Of a DNA stretch of 64,000 nucleotides, positions 25,743-34,057 are shown piece after piece. The position numbers and the translations under genes are program-made. Each line of letters starts with the position of its first letter. Within the stretch, counting starts at the first letter, position 1. The notes below the pieces were generated by a model. It saw only the letters and a program-made list of their open reading frames with translations, was not told where the DNA came from and did not search any database. Source of the stretch: Crocinitomicaceae bacterium (lineage in GTDB: Bacteria; Bacteroidota; Bacteroidia; Flavobacteriales_D; Crocinitomicaceae); NCBI GenBank assembly GCA_020635955.1, contig JACJYW010000003.1, positions 310,001-374,000 on the forward strand, read 5' to 3'.

Positions 25743-26537
25743 CTAAAAGACTTCAATGATCTTCATTGCATTGTCCTGAGCAAATACATAGTAATCTGTT
25801 CCTACTTGCTGATAGAACTCAATGCCCAAACACATAGGTACACTTACCTCGGCTGCAATAACAGGTGCACCGTTAAAAGCAGCAACCAGGTTCGCAGTTA
25901 CAGCCGTAGCACCTAAGGCTAAAATAGGGCTGTAAATCACTGCACTCAGTCCGTTCTGTGATGGTTCAACAGGTTCGTACCCGTTAACACCAGCGTTAAA
26001 CTGGTAATCAGAAACAGCACCCATAGCCAGTACCAGCTTAAAGTGTGTAGCTCCTGCAGGTGCGTTAATGAAGTCATCCGGGATGAAAGAAGGTACGTCT
26101 ATCGTTCCCTCATTCTTATCCGCATTGATCGTGGCCGTGTACGGCGCACTGAATACAGATGACAGGTTAGTGTTCTTGTCCAGATCAAAGTTCTTTAAAG
26201 TGTCCTTGTACTGCGACAGCTCAATGGGTCTTTCACCCCTTGTTCCCGTCGCTTTAAGGTTAATGATCTTAAAGATCTTGGTTAGTCTGGATGTTAAGTA
26301 ACGCCCTGCCATACTTTGCAGTACCGTACTGAGAGCTGAACGCAAAGCCTTAGAGACTTTTGCAGATCCTCCGAACTCCATGTTGTTCTCTCTTGTACGT
26401 TTAAACGCAGGATCCTTACTGATCCTGTCTTTAGATGGTCCGTTGGCCATTCTGGCCAAATGCTCTCCGTCACTGGAGTAGAAGCTAATACCACCTATAT
26501 TACCTTCTAACTTTATAAGCCCCTTTTGTTTACTCAT
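25743..26537 (-). CDS. KQKG-type Bacteroidota protein of unknown function
   Basis: 264 residues. The N-terminus (SKQKGLIKLEGNIGGISFY, HLARMANGPSKDRISKDPAF, RTRENNMEFGGSAK) matches a pattern I have seen in many unnamed Bacteroidota proteins. A long middle (about 55-110) is helical, and the C-terminal half is hydrophobic and beta-rich (PAGATHFKLVLAMGAVSDYQF, AVIYSPILALGATAVTANLVAAF). There is no signal peptide and no enzyme motif. The low charge and beta-rich second half would suit a structural or assembling protein, which is a guess. It is the only leftward gene in the right part of the element and is separated from the recombinase operon. Confidence 0.75.
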   Translation of the reverse strand: MSKQKGLIKLEGNIGGISFYSSDGEHLARMANGPSKDRISKDPAFKRTRENNMEFGGSAKVSKALRSALSTVLQSMAGRYLTSRLTKIFKIINLKATGTRGERPIELSQYKDTLKNFDLDKNTNLSSVFSAPYTATINADKNEGTIDVPSFIPDDFINAPAGATHFKLVLAMGAVSDYQFNAGVNGYEPVEPSQNGLSAVIYSPILALGATAVTANLVAAFNGAPVIAAEVSVPMCLGIEFYQQVGTDYYVFAQDNAMKIIEVF

Positions 26538-26840
26538 CTCACTCGTTTTTAAATAAATCCTCTACACTTTGTAAACATCAGTGCCGGCCTGACCTTCAGG
26601 CCTTACTTACATAACACCAAAACCCTGCCGGAATTACCCCAAAACACTGATTTTAACAAACGTTTTGAGCAAACGGGTACAAATAGCTATTAAACGGGGT
26701 TAAAAATGGCTGAATACCGTATAAATACTGATGTTACAAAAGCTATAAATGTGCTATATTTACGGTTAAAGAAAACGTTCTTTGAATTTTTTTGGAGGTC
26801 TTAAAGCAAAAGTTCCTGAGTAGAAAAAAGGTTAAGACTG
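26538..26840. other. Non-coding right end of the element
   Basis: No gene is visible. It holds a perfect hairpin GGCCTGA-CCT-TCAGGCC (26586-26602), a further CCGTAT string in TACCGTATAAATAC that recalls the iterons, and AT-rich sequence up to the junction. Recombinase arm-binding sites would be expected here, but none can be proven by eye. Confidence 0.45.
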
Positions 26841-26849
26841 CTTCACATT
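26841..26849 (+). other. Right junction of the insertion (attR-like)
   Basis: CTTCACATT directly before GGTACCGG, where trmN resumes. In the methyltransferase frame it reads LHI in place of the LDI of the left copy. The one-base difference from CTTGACATT implies that this copy came with the element. Confidence 0.75.
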
Positions 26850-27431
26850 GGTACCGGAACCGGAATTTTAGCCTTGATGATGGCTCAAAAAAATCCGGAG
26901 GCTGATATCACGGCTATCGAACCTGACCTGGCATCACTTAAAGAAGCTCAACTGAACTTTCAGAACTCAGTATTTGCGGATAGACTTATGGCCATTAATG
27001 CTTCACTACAAATGTTTGGAGCTATGGAAAAATATGATCTGATCGTATGCAATCCACCCTATTTTGATGGAACCTATTTAAGTGAAGACCTGGATAGGAA
27101 CAGAGCAAGGCATAATTTCGATCTCAGAGTAGATGAGCTTTATGATTATGCCTCAGAGCTATTATCTGAAAATGGCCGATTGAATGTGATCATCCCTTAC
27201 ATTGAAGAAACTGAACATATTGAAAGAGCGTTTGACAATGATCTTTTTGTTCAATCCATATTACACACCACCAGAGAGGATGGTTCTTTTAAACGTACTC
27301 TTATTTCATTTGGAATGGAAGATGTAGATCCAATCATTGATCAATTGTTAGTGAAAGACAGAAACAACAAGTACTCTGAAAGGTATATCGAAATGACCAA
27401 AGATTTTTACCTGAAAGATCTTAGATCATAA
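26850..27431 (+). pseudogene. trmN: trmN 3' fragment: remaining 193 codons of the methyltransferase
   Basis: Resumes with the rest of SAM motif I, GTGTGILALMMAQKNP, then ITAIEPD (motif II). The catalytic NPPYF motif of N6-adenine methyltransferases follows in DLIVCNPPYFDGTYLSED, and the C-terminal half is complete to the stop at 27429-27431. There is no native start: the frame is closed by a TGA just upstream of the junction, and the first internal starts (TTG 26874, ATG 26877) would remove motif I. It is therefore non-functional as it stands. Its stop overlaps the convergent gene by 11 bp. Confidence 0.9.
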
Positions 27432-27789
27432 AAGGAAAGTAAACCAGAAACGGAAAAAAGAAAGTGCAAAATCCTGCAAATCCGGTTCCAAATAGGAAGA
27501 AAGCCATTCTGACAGAACTTAGATCATATCTTCCTTTTAAATAGTACAAATTCGCCATTTCGATAAGGAATCCGATCGAATAACAAAGATTAGCGAAAAG
27601 GCCCCACATCACAATTCCAAATAATTCAAAGCCAGTAAAACCGGGACTGATCATGAGCATACTTATCAATCCTGCTAATCCAAGTATCAAATTATAAATG
27701 ATCCTTTTTTTCTCCCACCATTGAAAAATCCTCAAAACAGTAGAGTCATTTTTTTCGCTATCTAATATTTCGTCCATTGAACCTTCCAT
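27421..27789 (-). CDS. Small inner-membrane protein, unknown function
   Basis: 122 residues with a polar acidic N-terminus (about 1-28) and hydrophobic helices at about 32-52, 55-75 and 93-120. It ends in a very aromatic run (FFFPFLVYFPF). I do not recognise the family. It converges on the 3' end of trmN with an 11-bp overlap and is a single-gene unit. Confidence 0.7.
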   Translation of the reverse strand: MEGSMDEILDSEKNDSTVLRIFQWWEKKRIIYNLILGLAGLISMLMISPGFTGFELFGIVMWGLFANLCYSIGFLIEMANLYYLKGRYDLSSVRMAFFLFGTGFAGFCTFFFPFLVYFPFMI

Positions 27790-27900
27790 ATCTCTAAAAT
27801 AAAGAATAATTAATGGTAGAAGCGGATGATATCGCAGCTATTTGACTCATCTCATTGAAAAATCGTAAATTAGGGACACCTCAATAATCTATATACTAAA

Positions 27901-30252
27901 ATGAAATTTACTATTCTCGCATTACTGGCATTTTTAGCCCCTTCTCTCCTATTCGCTCAAATCAACATGACCCAATTAGGGTATTTGGACATTGCAACAA
28001 TGCATAATACTGAATTGAATGATATCTGGGGGTATGAAGATGAAAATGGTAATGAATATGCTTTGGTAGGATGTACTAAAGGAACATCAATCGTTGATGT
28101 TACCGATCCTGCTAATCCTTCAGAAATTTTATGGATACCAGGCATGACATCTATTTGGCGAGATATTAAAACCTATGGGGATTATGCTTATGTTACAACA
28201 GAGGCTAATGAGGGATTATTGATCATTGATCTAAACCCACTTCCATTAAGTACAACCTTACCAACAAGCATTTATACTGGCCCTGCAGGAAACGAATGGT
28301 ATTCAGCTCATAATTTGTATCAGGCAGATGGTTATGTCTACATATTTGGATCAGGAAGAGATAACGGTGGTGTGATCATTTTAGACGTAGCAACTGACCC
28401 ATTAAATCCTGCAGAAGTAGGAAGCTTTGAACAATGGTATATACATGATGGATTTGTACGAAATGATACAGGTTATTTCAGCCATGTGAATGATGGCTTC
28501 TTTTCAATAGTTGATCTGTCTGATAAAGCAAATGTTCAATTGACAGATGTTATTGGAACCCTTACCACCTCTTCTAATTTTACACACAATTGCTGGCCAT
28601 CTACAGATGGACAAACTTTATTTACCACAGATGAAGTACCAAATGGATATTTAGATTCTTATGATATCTCAGATCCTGCTAATCCAATCTTTTTAGATCA
28701 GATTCAATCTTCACCAGGAAATGACATAATACCCCATAATGCACATGTTTTGAATAATTACCTGGTAACCTCTTATTATACAGATGGAGTAGTTGTACAT
28801 AACATTTCAGATCCATCAAACATTGTTGAAATTGCCAATTTTGATACCTCTCCTAATTATAGCGGAAATACATTCAATGGATGTTGGGGCGTATATCCAT
28901 TTTTTAGCAGTACAAATATTGTTGCTTCAGATATTGAAGAAGGACTTTACATTTTGGGATTAAGCCCTACTTTAACCAGTTATTTACAAGGTAATATTAC
29001 TAGTGCTGGTACGGGACAACCCATTAATAATGCCATGATAGAGATCCTAACAACTCCTACAGTTGACTATTCGAACGTATTGGGGGATTATAGTATAGGA
29101 ACAACGAACCAGGGAGTTTATCAGGTCAGATATTCAGCTAATGGCTATTATGCCGATACTTTAGACATCAATTTTGTCAATGGTACGATCGTAACGCAAA
29201 ATGTGGCACTTGTTCAGGTTCCTTTATTCAACATAACCGTTACTGTTTTGGATCAAACTACATCATTACCAATTGAAAATGCTATGGTTAAGGTGGAACA
29301 TACACTTCAGAATTTTGATGGTGTGACAGATGTTAATGGACAAGTGACCTTTGGATTATTCTATGAAGACAATTACAAGATCACTGCAGGATCGTGGGGA
29401 TATATAAATGACTGTGACCCGGCTGTCATGTTCACAACAAGCAACAATACTAAAACACTGTACTTATCAGAAGGGATCTATGATGATTTCACCTTTGATT
29501 TCGGATGGACAACTTCAAGCAATGCCAGTGCAGGAGATTGGGTAAGAGAAACTCCAGTTGGAACCGAATCTTTAGGAATCACCGCGAATCCATATTTTGA
29601 TGATTTCAATGATTGTTCAACCTACGCTTATTTAACCGGAAATGGCGCGTCAACGGTCGGTGGTGATGATATTGATGACGGATCGGTATCACTAATCTCT
29701 CCTATGATAGATCTTTCTTCCTACACATATCCTGTAATGTCATTTTCATATTGGTTCTTTGATGGATTTGGTGGAGGATCGACCCCAAATGATTCACTGG
29801 CCATCTATTTAAGCAATGGTTCTGAAACCGTTCAAATAGCTTCGTTGGGAGTATTAGACGTAACACAACAATGGGAATCAATGCATGTTGATGTTGCTTC
29901 ATTGATGTCATTGACCAATCAAATGCAATTGACTCTGGTAGCCACTGACTTTCCTTTTGGACATGTTGTAAAAGCTGGTTTAGATTATTTCAGGATTCAG
30001 GAAACGTTGGGTGATAATGAGATTTCTGAATCTCAGATTGCTATTTATCCTAACCCGGCTACAGGCACTATCAACATCCAGGGAATTCAAAATGGAACTA
30101 TTGAAATATATGATCTGAGCGGTAGAATGGTATACAATAATCAGATCTCTTCAGTGATCAATATTTCAGAATTAAACAGTGGAATGTATATGATCAGGCT
30201 AAAGGATAAAAATGGAGAACTGGTTAAAATTCAAAAACAGTTGATTCGTTAA
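27901..30252 (+). CDS. Secreted choice-of-anchor-B (LVIVD-repeat) protein with carboxypeptidase-regulatory-like and T9SS sorting domains
   Basis: 783 residues. A signal peptide (KFTILALLAFLAPSLLFAQ) is followed by a propeller-like region (about 20-360) of LVIVD-type repeats: YALVGCTKGTSIVDVTDPANP, AYVTTEANEGLLIIDLN, VVVHNISDPSN. A carboxypeptidase-regulatory-like beta-sandwich (about 365-435: LQGNITSAGTGQPINNAMIEI) and a second such module follow, then a MAM/jelly-roll-like stretch. The C-terminal sorting domain starts IAYPN-like at AIYPNPATGTINIQG. It is predicted to be displayed on or released from the cell surface by T9SS. The ligand is unknown. Confidence 0.9.
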   Translation: MKFTILALLAFLAPSLLFAQINMTQLGYLDIATMHNTELNDIWGYEDENGNEYALVGCTKGTSIVDVTDPANPSEILWIPGMTSIWRDIKTYGDYAYVTTEANEGLLIIDLNPLPLSTTLPTSIYTGPAGNEWYSAHNLYQADGYVYIFGSGRDNGGVIILDVATDPLNPAEVGSFEQWYIHDGFVRNDTGYFSHVNDGFFSIVDLSDKANVQLTDVIGTLTTSSNFTHNCWPSTDGQTLFTTDEVPNGYLDSYDISDPANPIFLDQIQSSPGNDIIPHNAHVLNNYLVTSYYTDGVVVHNISDPSNIVEIANFDTSPNYSGNTFNGCWGVYPFFSSTNIVASDIEEGLYILGLSPTLTSYLQGNITSAGTGQPINNAMIEILTTPTVDYSNVLGDYSIGTTNQGVYQVRYSANGYYADTLDINFVNGTIVTQNVALVQVPLFNITVTVLDQTTSLPIENAMVKVEHTLQNFDGVTDVNGQVTFGLFYEDNYKITAGSWGYINDCDPAVMFTTSNNTKTLYLSEGIYDDFTFDFGWTTSSNASAGDWVRETPVGTESLGITANPYFDDFNDCSTYAYLTGNGASTVGGDDIDDGSVSLISPMIDLSSYTYPVMSFSYWFFDGFGGGSTPNDSLAIYLSNGSETVQIASLGVLDVTQQWESMHVDVASLMSLTNQMQLTLVATDFPFGHVVKAGLDYFRIQETLGDNEISESQIAIYPNPATGTINIQGIQNGTIEIYDLSGRMVYNNQISSVINISELNSGMYMIRLKDKNGELVKIQKQLIR

Positions 30253-30419
30253 AATCGTTCGCCTATTACACTTTCAGACTCGCTTACTCTTTCTTTTCAG
30301 AAAGCGCTCGTTCCTTCGTCCCGAATTGTCGGGACTCTCATCATCCACCTGCTTCCCGAAATGTATTTTCTACGGAGTAATTCCTTGAAAATATCTATCG
30401 GGATAAACTACTCGCAGGT
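30253..30419. repeat. Degenerate repeat copy and hairpins upstream of the 79-bp array
   Basis: Begins AAATCGTTCGCCTATTACAC, a mutated version of the array unit, and ends ATAAACTACTCGCAG, also unit-like. Between these lie a perfect hairpin GTCCCGA-ATTG-TCGGGAC (30318-30335) and a looser CCCGA/TCGGG pair. No gene is present. Confidence 0.55.
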
Positions 30420-30624
30420 GTATCAAAATCGTACGCCTATTACACAGACATCATCCACCTGCTCCCTTCGACGGGCTCAGGGTAAACCACTCGCAGGTGT
30501 ATCAAAATCGTACGCCTATTACACAGACATCATCCACCTGCTCCCTTCGACGGGCTCAGGGTAAACCACTCGCAGGTGTATCAAAATCGTACGCCTATTA
30601 CACAGACATCATCCACCTGCTCGT
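30420..30624. repeat. 79-bp tandem repeat array that includes the 3' end of the phosphatase gene
   Basis: Units start at 30420, 30499 and 30578 with identical 79-bp spacing. The first two are complete and look identical; the third diverges after about 30621. Each unit contains the complement of the gene end (codons for QVDDVCVIGVRF plus stop) followed by CCCTTCGACGGGCTCAGGG, a dyad-rich intergenic motif. The third copy overlaps the functional stop region of the gene at 30581. Confidence 0.85.
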
Positions 30625-33600
30625 ACTCGCCTTTCCATTCCTCGAATGAGTTATCAATGAATGTTTTAATTTCTTCCATTGGTTGATCAGCAACTTTTGA
30701 AAGTAATTCCTTAAAGGCCTTTGTTTTGAATTTCTTTCCTTTATCACCACCAAACTGGTCAGCATATCCATCTGAGAAAATACAGATCAGATCACCAGAT
30801 TCAATAGCCTTTGAATGTGAGGTAAATGGAACGGGATCATGATATTTTCCAATGGGTTGTTTATCGCCTTTTAATTCAACTAACTCTCCATTACGCATTA
30901 ACCAAAGTGGGTTGTTAGCACCGGCCCAATAAATTTTGTTTTCCTTTTTGTTGAAAAAGCAAAGTGAAATATCCATTCCGTCTTTGATGGAAGGTTCTTC
31001 TCCATTCTTCTTACTTCCCTTTTCGAATTGCTCAATCACCAGTTCTCTTGTTTTATCCAGGATCTTAGCGGGATCATTGTATCCAAATTCACGTACCGAC
31101 CTATTTAAAGCATTGTTACAAACTACCGACACCATGGCTCCTGGAACTCCATGCCCAGTACAATCAGCTGCGGCAAAGATCACCCCGTCATTAACTTCTT
31201 CCATCCAATAGAAGTCACCTGCAACAATATCTTTAGGTTTATATAAGATGAAAGATTCAGGCAGGTTTGTTGTAAACAATTCAAGGCTTGGCATAATAGC
31301 TTCCTGAATTTTCTTTGCATAATTGATACTATCAGTTATTTCCTGTTGTTTTTCAATCACTATCTCCTTCTGTCTTTCGGCCTCTCGCTTTTGTTCAACC
31401 ACTTCGGCCGTTCGTACTTCTACTGTTCGTTCCAATTCTTCAGACCGTTTTCTCAATGCCTTTTCACGGTATTTAACATATGTGATCACCACCGCCCCAA
31501 CGACAATGATAATAATAGCATAAAACCACCAAGCCAGCCAATAGGGTCTTTTTATTGTAAAGGGGATTGAATAAACATTACTTTCCACTCCCATATTGCT
31601 TATTGCTTTAACTTCTAATGCATAGTCTCCATGAGGTAAATTGGAAAGTTTAATAGTGTTAGATTTAGCATTGTCAATCCAGTCGATATCCGCTTCCTTA
31701 GATCCATATTTTAATCTGTAAAAGACATTATGTTGACCGCTTCCAAAAACATGTGAAGTATGGAATGAAAAGGTGATATAATTATCATCCCAATGAAATT
31801 GATAATCTCCATCCAATACCTCTTTATTAACCTCTGAAGAAAGTGTATCAGAATTGACCGTTATATCATCCCAAAACAGTCTAAATTCGAAATCAGAATA
31901 TTCTATACTACTTGGTTTGAATACTAATATTCCGTTGATAGTGGCAAAGTAAATATTGTCGAATTTGTCTTTTTGTCCTATGGCCGGAAGGAAAGAACCA
32001 ACATTTAGGCCCGCGTCAACACCAAACCGTTCCGTTTCGCCAGTTTTTTGATCCCAGAGTAAAAGTTCATTTGTAAAAGCAATCCACATGCGGCCTTGCT
32101 TATCCTTCACCATCCCTTTAACTCCTTCACCAGCAGAATTTCCTATTTTCTTATTCCAGTTGGTACTCTTTTTAGTGTTTTCATCAAACTTATAGAGCCC
32201 TGTTTCTGAACCGATCCAAATATCTGACCCATCATTATAAGCTATATATACTGAGCTATCAGGAAAATAAAACTCTTTCGAAGAAGGACTATATAACTCA
32301 TGGGTTTTAGCAATAGGATCGTAAACCACAAATCGTCCATATTTGTCTCTGGCTATGCCTTCATGGATCAACCATTTACCTGAAGGCAATTCAATGGTAA
32401 ATGTTTCACTGAGAACAATACCTTTTCCCAGATCATGTTCCAATTTAACTTCACCTGTTTCGGGATCAACCTTATATATAGCTGATCCTCTGGCTAAGAT
32501 CCCTGTGAATGTGTAAAGAAATTTTTCTGGATTTGAATGTCTGAACAGTATAGATGAATTATCCAAATTGTCTTTGTATTTCTTTGTGTAACCGGTTTTA
32601 ATTTCGTATCTGATGGAACTCCTGTCAACGTTCGCATAAATGAAATTGTCTACAATTTTAAAATTCCCAACATTATCCGATTTCAAGTCATATTTACCTG
32701 CAGGATCCATTACCACATGACTTATTACCTTCTTTAATTTTGGACTGTAAAGCTGAAGGCCAGTTGCACTACTTATCCATACGGTACCATCCTCATTTAC
32801 TGTTATTTGATTTACTGGAATAACTTGCTCAGAACGATTCGAATAGTTTAAACGCATGGTTGACCATAAATGAACATTAAAACGATCAGTTAGAGGCACA
32901 TAGATACTCAACATACCTTCTTCTGAACAGATCCACATATTTCCCATAGGATCTTTACTCATGGTCACGATTCTATTATCATATAGCGTTGTAGGATTGT
33001 AAGGATCACTTTGAATTAGATCGATCTTTCGCTGGCTTTTGCGCAACCGCAGTACCCCCATATTTGTCGTTCCAATCCATAATTCATCTCCTAATTCTGA
33101 AAACACTCGACAATTCCCCATATTGAATTCTGTTTTCTCTACTCCTTCCTGAGAAACACGTGAGATAGTTTTGTTCTTGTTATCCACAAAGAGCATTCCT
33201 GAATAAGATCCCAGCCAATAGTTTTTGTCCTTATCTACAAAGGCAAAATTTATTATCGTCAGAAAGCGATCCATTCTTATTCGCATTTCATTTTCAAGTG
33301 ATTTCAGATATTCAGAAAAATCGATTCTTTCAAACGTCTTTGTCTCAACATTAAATTTTAAGGGCTTGTGAGTACAAGTCCGTTCTCCCTGAAAGAAGCA
33401 CAGTAAGTATTCATTACCTTCTATTTGAGTTAGCTCCTTTACAAAGCTTCCAACAATTGTCGAATCTTCAGAAGAAGGAAAAACAAAGCGTTCAACTTTG
33501 GAGGTCTGAGCATCAAGCAACAGTATTCCGTTTCCCCAGGTCAAAACCCAAAATTGACCGAGATGGTCTTTTACTATTTTTACTATTGAGTATTCAAATT

Positions 33601-33988
33601 CACCATCTTCATTTAAAAGGGGAAGCTCAAAATGTTCATAGCTGTTTTCAATAGGATCAAATCTTGTTATATAAGGTTCACTTACATAGCTTATCCAAAG
33701 TTCGTTGGTATCCGTTTGAAAGACACGCATAATGGTATCGGTGATTACGGAATTGGAATTACCCGGAATATGTTTATGTATTTTGGAATAATACCCGTTA
33801 AATGATAGCAGACCTTGTTCAGTTCTAGCCCAGCATGTTCCATTTTTATCCCAGCATTGAAAGGATATTTCACTCACACCAAGATCATTTGCGTCAAATC
33901 TTTTGAACTCGACATATGATCCTTTTTGAGCAACAGTATTTGTAGCTACAAAAAGCAGAAAAATCAATATAAGGGAGTGACGAAACAT
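30581..33988 (-). CDS. Two-component-regulator-propeller sensor with SpoIIE-type PP2C phosphatase output
   Basis: 1,135 residues from the ATG at 33988; a TTG at 33997 would add three. A signal peptide (FRHSLILIFLLFVATNTVAQ) leads to about 700 residues of propeller blades (NELWISYVSEP, NMWICSEEGMLSIY, DIWIGSETGLYKFD). A Y_Y_Y module (about 715-815), one membrane helix (WWFYAIIIIVVGAVVITYV) and a coiled coil follow. The C-terminal PP2C/SpoIIE domain keeps the metal-binding motifs AADCTGHGVPGAM, MDISLCFF, IFSDGYADQFGG and DDVCVIG. It probably senses periplasmic ligands and dephosphorylates a cytosolic Ser/Thr-phosphoprotein. There is no kinase domain or partner next door. Confidence 0.93.
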   Translation of the reverse strand: MFRHSLILIFLLFVATNTVAQKGSYVEFKRFDANDLGVSEISFQCWDKNGTCWARTEQGLLSFNGYYSKIHKHIPGNSNSVITDTIMRVFQTDTNELWISYVSEPYITRFDPIENSYEHFELPLLNEDGEFEYSIVKIVKDHLGQFWVLTWGNGILLLDAQTSKVERFVFPSSEDSTIVGSFVKELTQIEGNEYLLCFFQGERTCTHKPLKFNVETKTFERIDFSEYLKSLENEMRIRMDRFLTIINFAFVDKDKNYWLGSYSGMLFVDNKNKTISRVSQEGVEKTEFNMGNCRVFSELGDELWIGTTNMGVLRLRKSQRKIDLIQSDPYNPTTLYDNRIVTMSKDPMGNMWICSEEGMLSIYVPLTDRFNVHLWSTMRLNYSNRSEQVIPVNQITVNEDGTVWISSATGLQLYSPKLKKVISHVVMDPAGKYDLKSDNVGNFKIVDNFIYANVDRSSIRYEIKTGYTKKYKDNLDNSSILFRHSNPEKFLYTFTGILARGSAIYKVDPETGEVKLEHDLGKGIVLSETFTIELPSGKWLIHEGIARDKYGRFVVYDPIAKTHELYSPSSKEFYFPDSSVYIAYNDGSDIWIGSETGLYKFDENTKKSTNWNKKIGNSAGEGVKGMVKDKQGRMWIAFTNELLLWDQKTGETERFGVDAGLNVGSFLPAIGQKDKFDNIYFATINGILVFKPSSIEYSDFEFRLFWDDITVNSDTLSSEVNKEVLDGDYQFHWDDNYITFSFHTSHVFGSGQHNVFYRLKYGSKEADIDWIDNAKSNTIKLSNLPHGDYALEVKAISNMGVESNVYSIPFTIKRPYWLAWWFYAIIIIVVGAVVITYVKYREKALRKRSEELERTVEVRTAEVVEQKREAERQKEIVIEKQQEITDSINYAKKIQEAIMPSLELFTTNLPESFILYKPKDIVAGDFYWMEEVNDGVIFAAADCTGHGVPGAMVSVVCNNALNRSVREFGYNDPAKILDKTRELVIEQFEKGSKKNGEEPSIKDGMDISLCFFNKKENKIYWAGANNPLWLMRNGELVELKGDKQPIGKYHDPVPFTSHSKAIESGDLICIFSDGYADQFGGDKGKKFKTKAFKELLSKVADQPMEEIKTFIDNSFEEWKGEYEQVDDVCVIGVRF

Positions 33989-34057
33989 TTCGTTCAAATA
34001 TATCCCTTTTTTAATTTGAAATCAGTCTTTTGAACTGAATTTCAGCTGATAAAAGCG

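Larger units (their letters stand above)
18436..26849 (+). mobile_element. 8,414-bp integrated element inside trmN, with Rhs-tip cargo
   Basis: Bounded by CTTGACATT and CTTCACATT; removing it restores trmN. Contents in order: Rhs tip, possible immunity protein, terminator, XRE repressor (minus), promoter/operator, AAA+ replication-type ATPase, two tyrosine recombinases overlapping by 4 bp, about 750 bp of structured non-coding DNA, a 45-residue membrane peptide, a 41-nt hairpin, iterons, a KQKG-type protein (minus) and a non-coding right end. I see no DDE transposase, relaxase, type IV secretion gene, terminase or capsid gene. The set fits an integrative, probably plasmid-like element mobilised by tyrosine recombination. 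Whether the left 1.9 kb (Rhs part) is native to it or acquired is open. Confidence 0.85.

Noticed and set aside
18436..26849. IS element or composite transposon
   Set aside because: No DDE transposase, no terminal inverted repeats and no exact target duplication. Tyrosine recombinases and imperfect junction repeats explain the insertion better.
18436..26849. Conventional conjugative element or tailed prophage
   Set aside because: No relaxase, type IV secretion, terminase, portal, tail or lysis genes were found in 8.4 kb.
30361..30564. 67-codon frame with repeated peptide
   Set aside because: It is a by-product of the 79-bp tandem repeat; there is no start context and no family.
30420..30624. 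Possible CRISPR array
   Set aside because: Whole 79-bp units are identical without variable spacers, and they copy the end of a gene. No cas genes are present.
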